Assembly (NCBI GenBank): GCA_041663425.1
Contig: JBAYMS010000034.1
Location: forward strand, 1-17,120
DNA: 17,120 nucleotides
Direction: 5' to 3'
Source of the DNA: FEN-1322 sp041663425
GTDB lineage: Bacteria; Omnitrophota; Gorgyraeia; 2-01-FULL-45-10
Part shown: positions 7,505 through 12,950 of the stretch, one piece after another
How positions within the stretch are numbered: the stretch's first letter is position 1
Layout of the letters: every line of letters begins with the position of its first letter
Notes under the pieces: generated by a model
Told to the model about the DNA's origin: nothing
Database searches by the model: none
The model's input: the letters and a program-made list of their open reading frames with translations, nothing else
Translations under genes and position numbers: made by a program

Positions 7505-7880
7505 AAGAATAGATCATGTTGAATTAATACCAAGCGACATTGAAGCGACGATAAAGTTTTATACCGAGATACTCGGGTTTACGCTTGCCGAAAGAAAGGC
7601 TGTTGAAGGTATCGGGACGTTAAAAGAATATGTGTATCTTGATCTGGGTGACACAAGGCTTGAACTTATGTCATATGCAGAGTCTGGCCCTAAACCTAAA
7701 AAAAATCTGCACGTAGGATATAATGCGATTTCTATAGAGGTTGACGATATGGATCTTGCAGTGGCCCATCTTAAAGAGAAAGGCGTAGCCTTATCTGCCG
7801 AGCCGGTTGATCTGGGTAGCTGTGTGCGTGCTGAGATAAAAGATCCTGATGGGTTGCCGATAGAACTGATGCAGTGGTAA
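7497..7880 (+). CDS. VOC (glyoxalase/bleomycin-resistance fold) family protein
   Basis: This is a 127-residue protein of the vicinal-oxygen-chelate fold: two beta-alpha-beta-beta-beta repeats, the first from RIDHVELIPSDIEATIKFYTEILG and the second from AISIEVDDMDLAVAHLKEKG. It resembles lactoylglutathione lyases and methylmalonyl-CoA epimerases in length and order. Of the four metal ligands expected, His 7, Glu 56 and Glu 123 are present, while the position of the third (usually His in GxxHIAFxV) is Ala 77 in GYNAISIEV; His 72 is the nearest His. The activity is therefore uncertain. ATG 7497 has AAGGAAAGGG upstream and overlaps the recN stop by 8 bases, so the gene is probably translationally coupled to recN. 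The functional link to repair is not evident; the pairing may only reflect shared transcription. The gene ends 13 bases before the stop of the converging 82-residue gene. Confidence 0.86.
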   Translation: MFKRIDHVELIPSDIEATIKFYTEILGFTLAERKAVEGIGTLKEYVYLDLGDTRLELMSYAESGPKPKKNLHVGYNAISIEVDDMDLAVAHLKEKGVALSAEPVDLGSCVRAEIKDPDGLPIELMQW

Positions 7881-7893
7881 TAGGCGGAAATCT

Positions 7894-8142
7894 TTACTGG
7901 ATGTGATTAATAGGATTTTTATCAGCGTCTTTTAGCATATTTTTGCATACCAGATTTACGCATTTTTTCCGAAGAACAGGCTCGTGAGCCAGGGAATACC
8001 AAAACGCTCGCGCTATTCTGCCGTATGAAAACTTACGGCCTGTTTTTTGGCAGACTTCTCTAAAAGTCCTGTCTATTATGGATTTTATACCTTTGCTTAA
8101 ACGTATTGTTTTTTTATAGGTATATTTTGTGTCTTTAGGCAT
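7894..8142 (-). CDS. Small basic protein of unknown function
   Basis: This is an 82-residue, strongly basic protein I do not recognise. It begins MPKDTKYTYKKTIRLSKG, continues with predicted helices (IKSIIDRTFREVCQKTG, then YGRIARAFWYSLAHEP, then VLRKKCVNLVCKNML) and has no signal peptide or membrane segment. The basic, helical character and size would suit a nucleic-acid-binding protein, for example a helix-turn-helix or ribbon-helix-helix regulator, but this is only a guess. The coding call rests on a consensus promoter placed exactly before the ATG and a compact fit between its neighbours. There is no Shine-Dalgarno sequence; the ATG begins 5 bases after the -10 box, so the mRNA would be leaderless. 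It follows the LysM protease gene by 56 bases on the same strand and converges on the VOC gene. Confidence 0.6.
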   Translation of the reverse strand: MPKDTKYTYKKTIRLSKGIKSIIDRTFREVCQKTGRKFSYGRIARAFWYSLAHEPVLRKKCVNLVCKNMLKDADKNPINHIQ

Positions 8143-8147
8143 GATTT

Positions 8148-8176
8148 ATAATAAAATAAATTTGATTATTTGTCAA
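8148..8176 (-). promoter_or_regulatory. Consensus sigma-70-type promoter for the 82-residue gene, implying a leaderless mRNA
   Basis: On the minus strand a perfect TTGACA (8176-8171) is followed, after 17 bases, by TATTAT (8153-8148, 5 of 6). The ATG starts at 8142, only 5 bases after the -10, so the transcript would start at or next to the start codon. The promoter lies wholly in the gap after the protease gene. Confidence 0.7.
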
Positions 8177-8198
8177 CAACTTTTTATCGCATCCGCTT

Positions 8199-9032
8199 TT
8201 AACGTCGCGAGGGAAGCTTCAGCTGTTTTCCTGCAACGATCGTAGAATCTGACAGATTATTCAGGGTCATTATATTTTTTGGAGTAGTATTGAACGCTTT
8301 AGCAATACTGTATAAAGTATCTTTAGGCTTGACTGTATATATTGTGCCGGCATTATTTTCCGGATCCTTGTAGCCGGCGCTCAGCATAAGCGACCGCACG
8401 GAGTTTATCGGTACCGCGAAATTCAGGTTTTGCCCTTCAGTGCGTCCTGATACGTTTACGCCTATGACCTCACCGTTAAGATTGAAGAGAGGGCTGCCAC
8501 TGGAGCCTGTCGATAACGGCACGCTTGTTTGCAGCAGCTTCCGCCCATTCTCCATAGTTCGCAGTGCGCTTATCAGTCCGTCTGCGACAGTGCTTTCCAG
8601 ACCGAGCGGGTTTCCTATCGCCACTACTTTTTCACCTATTTTTATATTGTTGCTGTTTCCCATGGTGACGGCCTTAAGCCCGCCGGCTTTAATTTTTATC
8701 AGGGCGATATCCTTCTCAGGGTCGGAACCTATTATGCGCGCACCTGCGTAGTATTTATTGTTCTTAAGTTTTACGACTATTTTTTCGGAGTCTTTTATCA
8801 CGTGGTAATTTGTAACTATAAGGCCGTCAGGGCTTATTATGAATCCGCTTCCAATAATGGGGTTTTTTTTATCTATGTCAGCCCCGATCAGGACAACCGA
8901 TTCGGACCCTTCGGAGAATATTGCGGATATGGGCATTTCCGCATGGGTAGGTGTGGCGGAGAATGCTGTCCATAAACATGATATAAAAAATGGAATATAA
9001 AACATAACGCAAATGTCAGTTTTTCTAGCCAT
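8199..9032 (-). CDS. Exported trypsin-like serine protease with C-terminal LysM domain
   Basis: This is a 277-residue protein with an N-terminal signal peptide (hydrophobic about 10-27, likely cleavage after THA at 29-31). Residues about 36-215 form a DegP/HtrA-like trypsin domain: His 77 in NYHVI, Asp 108 in EKDIALI and Ser 178 in GSSGSPL, where most HtrA proteins have GNSGGPL. The oxyanion glycine is kept. Instead of PDZ domains, the C-terminus (about 231-274) is one LysM: YTVKPKDTLYSIAKAF, a middle helix, LNNLS and the closing GKQLKLP. LysM binds N-acetylglucosamine chains, so the protease is probably tethered to peptidoglycan in the periplasm. The start at 9032 has no Shine-Dalgarno sequence; a TATATT box ends 7 bases before it. 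A second Met at residue 10 is an alternative start. The gene is divergent from the pentapeptide-repeat gene, with 118 bases between them. The substrate is unknown. Confidence 0.88.
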   Translation of the reverse strand: MARKTDICVMFYIPFFISCLWTAFSATPTHAEMPISAIFSEGSESVVLIGADIDKKNPIIGSGFIISPDGLIVTNYHVIKDSEKIVVKLKNNKYYAGARIIGSDPEKDIALIKIKAGGLKAVTMGNSNNIKIGEKVVAIGNPLGLESTVADGLISALRTMENGRKLLQTSVPLSTGSSGSPLFNLNGEVIGVNVSGRTEGQNLNFAVPINSVRSLMLSAGYKDPENNAGTIYTVKPKDTLYSIAKAFNTTPKNIMTLNNLSDSTIVAGKQLKLPSRR

Positions 9033-9039
9033 ATATATA

Positions 9040-9067
9040 AATATACTCGCATTTTCGCTACATGCAA
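9040..9067 (-). promoter_or_regulatory. Promoter candidate for the LysM protease gene
   Basis: On the minus strand TTGCAT (9067-9062, 3 of 6) and TATATT (9045-9040) are 16 bases apart. The -10 ends 7 bases before the ATG at 9032, which would put the transcript start on or just before the start codon. The -35 match is weak. Confidence 0.35.
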
Positions 9068-9102
9068 GAGAGAATATATAAAACCATAAAAAATAAACCG
9101 CA

Positions 9103-9129
9103 CTTACAATTTATGTCATATGTTATAAT
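9103..9129 (+). promoter_or_regulatory. Promoter candidate for the pentapeptide-repeat gene
   Basis: A perfect TATAAT (9124-9129) lies 21 bases before ATG 9151; CTTACA (9103-9108, 4 of 6) is upstream with a short 15-base spacer. The predicted leader of about 15 bases contains the Shine-Dalgarno AAAAAGG. Confidence 0.35.
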
Positions 9130-9150
9130 CATACTCATAAAAAGGTATAT

Positions 9151-9732
9151 ATGACATTTACAGAACAATCATTTGAAGGTAAGGTATTTCAGAGTGTTGC
9201 CGCGCCGGGGCAGGAGCTCGCTAAAAGAGAATTTTCCGGATGCACATTCAACAGGTGTGATTTTACCGGGTGCAGATTTTCCGGAACATTGTTTATTGAC
9301 TGTATATTTTTTGAATGCAATCTTTCAAATGTAAAAATAGATGGCTGTAGTTTCCGGCAGGTAACTTTTGAAGGATGTAAATTTATCGGAACTATATTCA
9401 GTGCTGTAAATCCTTTCCTGCTGGACTGGAGTTTTAAAAAGTGCAAGATCGAAATGTGCAATTTCAGCGCCGTTAAAATGAAACGCAGCCGGTTCATTGA
9501 ATGCATCATCCGCAGGACAGATTTTGTCAACGCCGATATTACCGAATCCGATTTTTCAGGTTCCGATCTGAATGGCAGTAAATTTCATTATACCGTCCTG
9601 GAAAAGGCTGATTTTACTACAGCCCGAAACTATTATATCGATCCCGCAAACAACAAGCTTAGGCAGGCTAAGTTTTCATCTCCGGAAGTTCTTTCTTTGC
9701 TGGCACCTCTTGATATAAAAATAGAGTGTTAA
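9151..9732 (+). CDS. Pentapeptide-repeat protein (Qnr-like architecture)
   Basis: This is a 193-residue cytoplasmic protein made almost entirely of five-residue repeats with central Phe or Leu, from about residue 28 (REFSGCTFNRCDFTGCRFSG) to about 165. These fold into a right-handed quadrilateral beta-helix. The run is interrupted near residues 88-92 (NPFLLDW), as in the common Qnr-like group, and ends with the family's conserved tail: ADFTTARNYYIDP, NNKLRQAKFS, then LLAPLDIKIE. Many members have Cys at the position before the central residue, seen here repeatedly. Related proteins (Qnr, MfpA) mimic DNA and protect gyrase from inhibitors or toxins; for this relative the role is unproven. ATG 9151 has AAAAAGG 6 bases upstream. 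It stands alone, divergent from the LysM protease. Family confidence is high and function confidence low. Confidence 0.9.
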   Translation: MTFTEQSFEGKVFQSVAAPGQELAKREFSGCTFNRCDFTGCRFSGTLFIDCIFFECNLSNVKIDGCSFRQVTFEGCKFIGTIFSAVNPFLLDWSFKKCKIEMCNFSAVKMKRSRFIECIIRRTDFVNADITESDFSGSDLNGSKFHYTVLEKADFTTARNYYIDPANNKLRQAKFSSPEVLSLLAPLDIKIEC

Positions 9733-9817
9733 GAGTGACAGTGAAAGCATTTGCCGCAAAGCGGAATAATCCCGGGATCTGCTAACGTGAAGCATAGGCA
9801 TAATTTTAACTCCTAAT

Positions 9818-9846
9818 TTTGCATAAAAAATATTTTATGGTATACT
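9818..9846 (+). promoter_or_regulatory. Promoter candidate for the 161-residue exported protein
   Basis: TTTGCA (9818-9823, 4 of 6) and TATACT (9841-9846, 5 of 6) are exactly 17 bases apart. The -10 ends 8 bases before ATG 9855, so transcription would begin within a base or two of that ATG. This favours 9855 as the start codon over ATGs at 9837 and 9849, which would lie upstream of the transcript start. Confidence 0.5.
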
Positions 9847-9854
9847 ATATGGCG

Positions 9855-10340
9855 ATGAAATTACACAATCTCACGGTTTGTATTATTACCGGGTGCATAC
9901 TTTTATCACCTATAGCTGCCTGGCCTGAGGATGACCACCTGAAAGATATAGATAAGGTGCGGGCATCGATGACAGCTATGGGGTATAAACTTCCTGAAGC
10001 CATAAACACCACAAATCCTAAAAATATCCGCACACTGGAACGTGTTTTCGAGATCAATAACTACGCCCTCGTCACGATCGAATCTTATTTTAAAATGCTT
10101 AAGATATTTTCTCTTGCAAGTGACCGCAACGACAAAGATGCGCTTCCTATAATTAACGGCTGGCTCACTTTTATTACCGGATACTGTGAAAGCGATATGA
10201 AATACCTTGATGAAGCGCGCATGGAGATGGTTGGGGAAAATGAGCGCAAGATTGTAAGCGAGGAGAAAGAAAATATCTCCAAGCTAATGGATGCAGCCCG
10301 TAAAGGAATAAACGAAAATTTAAGGGCTTTTGGTAATTAA
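9855..10340 (+). CDS. Small exported protein of unknown function, helical
   Basis: This is a 161-residue protein with a signal peptide (MKLHNLTVCIITGCILLSP, likely cleavage after IAA or near WPED). The mature part is charged and helical, with no motif I recognise: a conserved-looking block LKDIDKVRASMTAMGYKLPE, then long amphipathic helices ending in EEKENISKLMDAARKGINEN. It might be a periplasmic helical-bundle protein, but nothing shows a partner. Starts at 9837 and 9849 are also in frame; 9855 is chosen because it gives the best signal peptide and lies just after a promoter candidate. No Shine-Dalgarno sequence is present, so it too may be made from a leaderless mRNA. It converges on another small exported protein gene, with 21 bases between the stops. 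Confidence 0.68.
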   Translation: MKLHNLTVCIITGCILLSPIAAWPEDDHLKDIDKVRASMTAMGYKLPEAINTTNPKNIRTLERVFEINNYALVTIESYFKMLKIFSLASDRNDKDALPIINGWLTFITGYCESDMKYLDEARMEMVGENERKIVSEEKENISKLMDAARKGINENLRAFGN

Positions 10341-10361
10341 TATTTTGGTGCGGGTAAGCCG

Positions 10362-10634
10362 CTAGTTAGCCTCAGATCTTACAGATTCAGCTATTTCCGA
10401 AACAGTCTTAGGGTCTATAGAAAGAGGCGCGCCCCCCTGAGACATTCGTGAATATGGCGGTAGGCATGCCCGCAGTACATCTACATTCTCTTCTACGGAT
10501 TGAATAAGAGCGTTCTTTTTTTCCTGTGCCATGACATACTGTGCCGCGGCTTGTGCCGTCCAGCAAACGGTAGCGCACAAGAATACCATAAGTAAAATGG
10601 TTGTAGCGATAGGAATCAGTAATCTTATTTTCAT
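10362..10634 (-). CDS. Small exported or membrane-anchored protein of unknown function
   Basis: This is a 90-residue protein with an N-terminal hydrophobic segment (KIRLLIPIATTILLMVFLCA) that is either a signal peptide or an anchor, cleavage being possible near AQAAA at about 27-31. The rest is a short polar tail with one PPYS turn and a helix at the end (KTVSEIAESVRSEAN). I recognise no family. ATG 10634 is preferred over an in-frame GTG 9 bases upstream; a G-rich stretch with AAGG lies upstream as a weak ribosome site. A good promoter candidate overlapped by an inverted repeat precedes it, which supports a real regulated gene. A second minus-strand frame over the same bases codes a less plausible protein and was left out. 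Confidence 0.6.
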   Translation of the reverse strand: MKIRLLIPIATTILLMVFLCATVCWTAQAAAQYVMAQEKKNALIQSVEENVDVLRACLPPYSRMSQGGAPLSIDPKTVSEIAESVRSEAN

Positions 10635-10679
10635 TGGGACCACCCGCCTTAGGTTGTAATGTATTCGTGCCCCAATTAA

Positions 10680-10707
10680 AGTATACCATCTTTGGTAGCT
10701 ATTTCAA
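10680..10707 (-). promoter_or_regulatory. Promoter for the 90-residue exported protein
   Basis: On the minus strand TTGAAA (10707-10702, 5 of 6) is followed after 16 bases by TATACT (10685-10680, 5 of 6). The predicted leader is about 38 bases. An inverted repeat covers the -35, the spacer and part of the -10. Confidence 0.6.
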
Positions 10708-10714
10708 GATGGTA
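10684..10714. repeat. 9-bp inverted repeat over the promoter (operator candidate)
   Basis: TACCATCTT (10684-10692) and AAGATGGTA (10706-10714) are perfect complements separated by 13 bases. The outer TACCA can instead pair with TGGTA at 10693-10697, giving a second, mutually exclusive hairpin. The repeat lies in the 132-base gap between divergent genes and covers the minus-strand promoter, the usual place for a repressor site. Confidence 0.5.
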
Positions 10715-10766
10715 AATCTGAATTTTTTATGACTTAACAGAATTATGGTGTTTAACAAGGTGTTAA

Positions 10767-10988
10767 ATGATAGATAATAAACATAAAGACCCTCTTCACG
10801 GCGTTACTCTTGAAATGATCCTTACTCATCTGGTAGAAAAATACGGTTGGGAAGAGATGTCCCGCAGGATCAGAATAAATTGTTTTGCAAAAGATCCTAG
10901 CATTAAATCCAGCCTTAAATTCTTACGACGGACCCCATGGGCCAGGAAAAAGGTGGAGATTTTGTATACAAGTAATAATAGGGCTTAA
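10767..10988 (+). CDS. VF530 family small protein (DUF2132)
   Basis: This is a 73-residue protein that matches the VF530 (DUF2132) family along its whole length: DPLHGVTLEMILTHLVEKYG, WEEMSRRIRINCF, the central DPSIKSSLKFLRRTPWARKKVE and a short basic end. The family is small, widespread in proteobacteria and has a known NMR structure; DNA binding has been suggested for it, but the biological role is not settled. ATG 10767 has CAAGG about 6 bases upstream. It is divergent from the 90-residue exported protein gene and lies 41 bases before the SYLF gene, so it may be the first gene of the downstream run. Confidence 0.92.
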   Translation: MIDNKHKDPLHGVTLEMILTHLVEKYGWEEMSRRIRINCFAKDPSIKSSLKFLRRTPWARKKVEILYTSNNRA

Positions 10989-11016
10989 TTTTCTACATAG
11001 CCGGGTTTTAGAAAAT
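10988..11016 (+). repeat. Inverted repeat just before the SYLF ribosome binding site
   Basis: ATTTTCTA (10988-10995) and TAGAAAAT (11009-11016) pair perfectly across 13 bases. The right arm touches the Shine-Dalgarno AAGGAGG (11017-11023). There is no T-run after it, so it does not look like a terminator. It could stabilise or adjust access to the ribosome site. Confidence 0.4.
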
Positions 11017-11029
11017 AAGGAGGCGTAGC

Positions 11030-11590
11030 ATGGGAAGGATGCGAAAGTTAAAAGTGTTGAGTGCTATTTTATGCATGGCCTTTGCATTTACGTGTTTTTC
11101 GCAGGCATATTCATATGCCGTAAGCGCAAAGGATATAGATGCTGGAGTAGAAGTAGCGCTTAAAAATCTTAAAGATATAAAAGGCGGCAACGATGTAATA
11201 AACAGGGCTAAGGGGCTATTGATTTTCCCCGGAGTTTTTAAAGGGGCTATCGGTATAGGTGGTGAATATGGCGAAGGGGCTCTCAGAATACATGGCAAGA
11301 CGGTGGATTATTATAGTACGGCCGCAGCTTCTATAGGGCTCCAGCTGGGCGGGCAAAAGAAGACTATCATTATTGCATTTATGACAGATGAAGCCTTGAA
11401 AAATTTCAGAGACAGCGCCGGTTGGAAAGTCGGTGTTGACGCGTCTGTTGCAGTAATAACAGTAGGCGCGGGCACTCAACTCAGCAGTGCGATTTCCAAC
11501 AAACCGATAGTTGCTTTTGTGTTCGGCGAAAAAGGGCTTATGTATGATCTTAGTATTAACGGTGCTAAAGTTACAAAGATAAGAAGGTAG
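11030..11590 (+). CDS. SYLF/YSC84-domain exported lipid-binding protein
   Basis: This is a 186-residue protein with a signal peptide (KLKVLSAILCMAFAFTCF, cleavage likely near QAYSYA) and a single SYLF (Ysc84) domain. Recognisable blocks are AKGLLIFPGVFKGAIGIGGEYGEG, the strand pair GKTVDYYSTAAASIGLQLGGQKK, an acidic helix MTDEALKNFRDS, WKVGVDASVAV and the end VFGEKGLMYDLSINGAKVTKI. Eukaryotic SYLF proteins bind phosphoinositides; bacterial secreted versions are thought to associate with lipids in the envelope, but their job is unknown. AAGGAGG lies 6 bases before ATG 11030. It lies 51 bases ahead of the repeat-protein gene, with which it is probably cotranscribed. Confidence 0.9.
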   Translation: MGRMRKLKVLSAILCMAFAFTCFSQAYSYAVSAKDIDAGVEVALKNLKDIKGGNDVINRAKGLLIFPGVFKGAIGIGGEYGEGALRIHGKTVDYYSTAAASIGLQLGGQKKTIIIAFMTDEALKNFRDSAGWKVGVDASVAVITVGAGTQLSSAISNKPIVAFVFGEKGLMYDLSINGAKVTKIRR

Positions 11591-11601
11591 GCAGGGGAGG
11601 G

Positions 11602-11624
11602 TAAGCTTTACAAGTTAAAGCTTA
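11602..11624 (+). repeat. 9-bp perfect hairpin before the repeat-protein ribosome site
   Basis: TAAGCTTTA (11602-11610) and TAAAGCTTA (11616-11624) form a perfect 9-bp stem with a 5-base loop. It is followed by AAACAAAAGGAGG, which is the Shine-Dalgarno of the next gene, and not by Ts, so it is unlikely to be a terminator on this strand. A role in mRNA processing or stability is possible. Confidence 0.5.
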
Positions 11625-11641
11625 AAACAAAAGGAGGCGTT

Positions 11642-12307
11642 ATGGTAAAGAAGTTAGTAGTTTTAGTTTTATTGGGTTTGATGCTTGTGCCGCAAATTGC
11701 CAGAGCCGAAGAAGCCAAGCCGGTTCAGTTGGCGCTGTTCAATCCAGTCCAGATGGTTCCTGAAAACGAGTCTATCAAAGGTGTAAGACTTACCGCACTT
11801 TATGCCGTTAATAAAAATATGACCGGATTAGATCTCGCTATCGGTGTGAATAAAACCACCGGCGATGTAAATGGTGCCGAGTTTGGCATAGGAAACTGGG
11901 TAGATGGGTCAGCTTACGGTGTCCAGGCCGCTCTTCTTAACCGTGTAGCAAAGCGCTGTGTAGGCCTGCAGTATGGTATGGTTAACGTTGTCGAAGGTGA
12001 TTTCACTGGTGCGCAGTGGGGATTGGTGAACTGGACGGAAGGATTTATGCACGGTGTCCAGTACGGCACTCTGAATTTTACGAGGGGACAGGCGATCGGT
12101 GCAAATTTAGGAGTAGTGAATTATAATGACGGATCGTTTAAAGGTTTCCAGGGTGGGATAGTCAATTATTCCAAAGAGATGCATGGTTTTCAGTTAGGGC
12201 TTGTAAACTACACCCATTCGCTAGACGGACTTCAGGTAGGTCTTGCCAACTACAATGGCAATAAGAAGCCTATGGAGTTCATGGTTCTTGCGAACTGGTC
12301 ATTCTAG
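11642..12307 (+). CDS. Exported 15-residue-repeat protein (LA_2272-type surface repeat)
   Basis: This is a 221-residue protein with a clear signal peptide (KKLVVLVLLGLMLVP, cleavage after ARA at about 20-22). The mature part is a tandem array with a period of 15 residues: units start at 78, 93, 108, 123, 138, 153 and 168, then two 14-residue steps to 182 and 196, with weaker units from 47 and 62. The consensus is G-x-Q-x-G-x-x-N-(Y/W/F) followed by six or seven polar residues, e.g. GLQYGMVNVVEGDFT. The pattern is like the surface-repeat proteins named after Leptospira LA_2272, probably a beta-solenoid or barrel at the outer surface. AAAAGGAGG lies 5 bases before ATG 11642. The end returns to LANWSF, an aromatic C-terminal Phe common in outer-membrane proteins. 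Its function is unknown. Confidence 0.85.
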   Translation: MVKKLVVLVLLGLMLVPQIARAEEAKPVQLALFNPVQMVPENESIKGVRLTALYAVNKNMTGLDLAIGVNKTTGDVNGAEFGIGNWVDGSAYGVQAALLNRVAKRCVGLQYGMVNVVEGDFTGAQWGLVNWTEGFMHGVQYGTLNFTRGQAIGANLGVVNYNDGSFKGFQGGIVNYSKEMHGFQLGLVNYTHSLDGLQVGLANYNGNKKPMEFMVLANWSF

Positions 12308-12338
12308 TTTGAAATAAGTTTATTTTAAAGGGGGCTGC

Positions 12339-12950
12339 ATGAAAGTAGCGATATCTTATATAGTAATATTTTTTAGTGTTATTTCATGCAGCCTTCTTTT
12401 TGCGCAAAACCAAACAATATCACAGGACGCATTGACGGTTATTCATAACCGTAAGAGCGTCCGCCACTTCACCGGGAAAGTGGTCTCGCCCGACGACCTT
12501 ACCACTATTGTGAAAGCCGGCATGGCAGCCCCTACGGCCGTTAATATGCAGCCCTGGGCGTTTGTGGTAATTACAGATCGCGTATCCCTGGATGCGCTTG
12601 CGAATGCGATGCCTTACGCTAAAATGCTGGATAAGGCCGGAGCTGCAATAGTCGTTTGTGCTATACCGGCAAAAGCGTTTCAGAGTAAGGAGGAATTTGC
12701 TATCGTCGACGCTACCTGTGCTTCGGAGAACATATTGCTTGCTGCTGAAGCCCTGGGGTTAGGCGCTGTATGGACGGCAGTTTATCCTGAAAAAGACAGA
12801 ATGGATGCGGTTAGAAAGCAGCTTAATATTCCCGAAGGCATTATCCCTCTTAATATTATCCCGATAGGATATCCTACGTTTGAAGATAAGCCAAAGGACA
12901 AATTTAAAAAAGAAAATATTTATTGGGAAAAATGGGGGACGCGTGCTTAA
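12339..12950 (+). CDS. Nitroreductase-family protein with an N-terminal signal peptide
   Basis: This is a 203-residue FMN-dependent nitroreductase-fold protein. Family blocks are visible: IHNRKSVRHFTGK at about 35-47 (phosphate-binding Arg and Ser), AAPTAVNMQPW at 63-73, DATCASENILLAAEALGLGAVW and the end IIPLNIIPIGYP. Such enzymes normally reduce nitro compounds, quinones or flavins in the cytoplasm, or act as dehydrogenases. Here the first 22 residues (MKVAISYIVIFFSVISCSLL) are a typical Sec signal sequence absent from cytoplasmic members, with FAQ as a likely cleavage site. The enzyme would therefore act in the periplasm or on the surface, where FMN loading and a reductant are needed; no twin-arginine motif is present. 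AAAGGGGG lies before ATG 12339. It overlaps the BNR-protein gene by 8 bases. Confidence 0.88.
   Translation: MKVAISYIVIFFSVISCSLLFAQNQTISQDALTVIHNRKSVRHFTGKVVSPDDLTTIVKAGMAAPTAVNMQPWAFVVITDRVSLDALANAMPYAKMLDKAGAAIVVCAIPAKAFQSKEEFAIVDATCASENILLAAEALGLGAVWTAVYPEKDRMDAVRKQLNIPEGIIPLNIIPIGYPTFEDKPKDKFKKENIYWEKWGTRA

Noticed and set aside
8440..8975. Plus-strand frames opposite the LysM protease
   Set aside because: The minus strand codes a complete catalytic triad and LysM; the opposite frames are its shadows.
10408..10689. Second long minus-strand frame over the 90-residue exported protein
   Set aside because: It lacks a ribosome site, has no sensible protein composition and overlaps a better gene with promoter and signal segment.
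11602..11624. Hairpin as an intrinsic terminator of the SYLF gene
   Set aside because: There is no T-run after the stem on the plus strand; it is followed by A-rich sequence and the next ribosome site.
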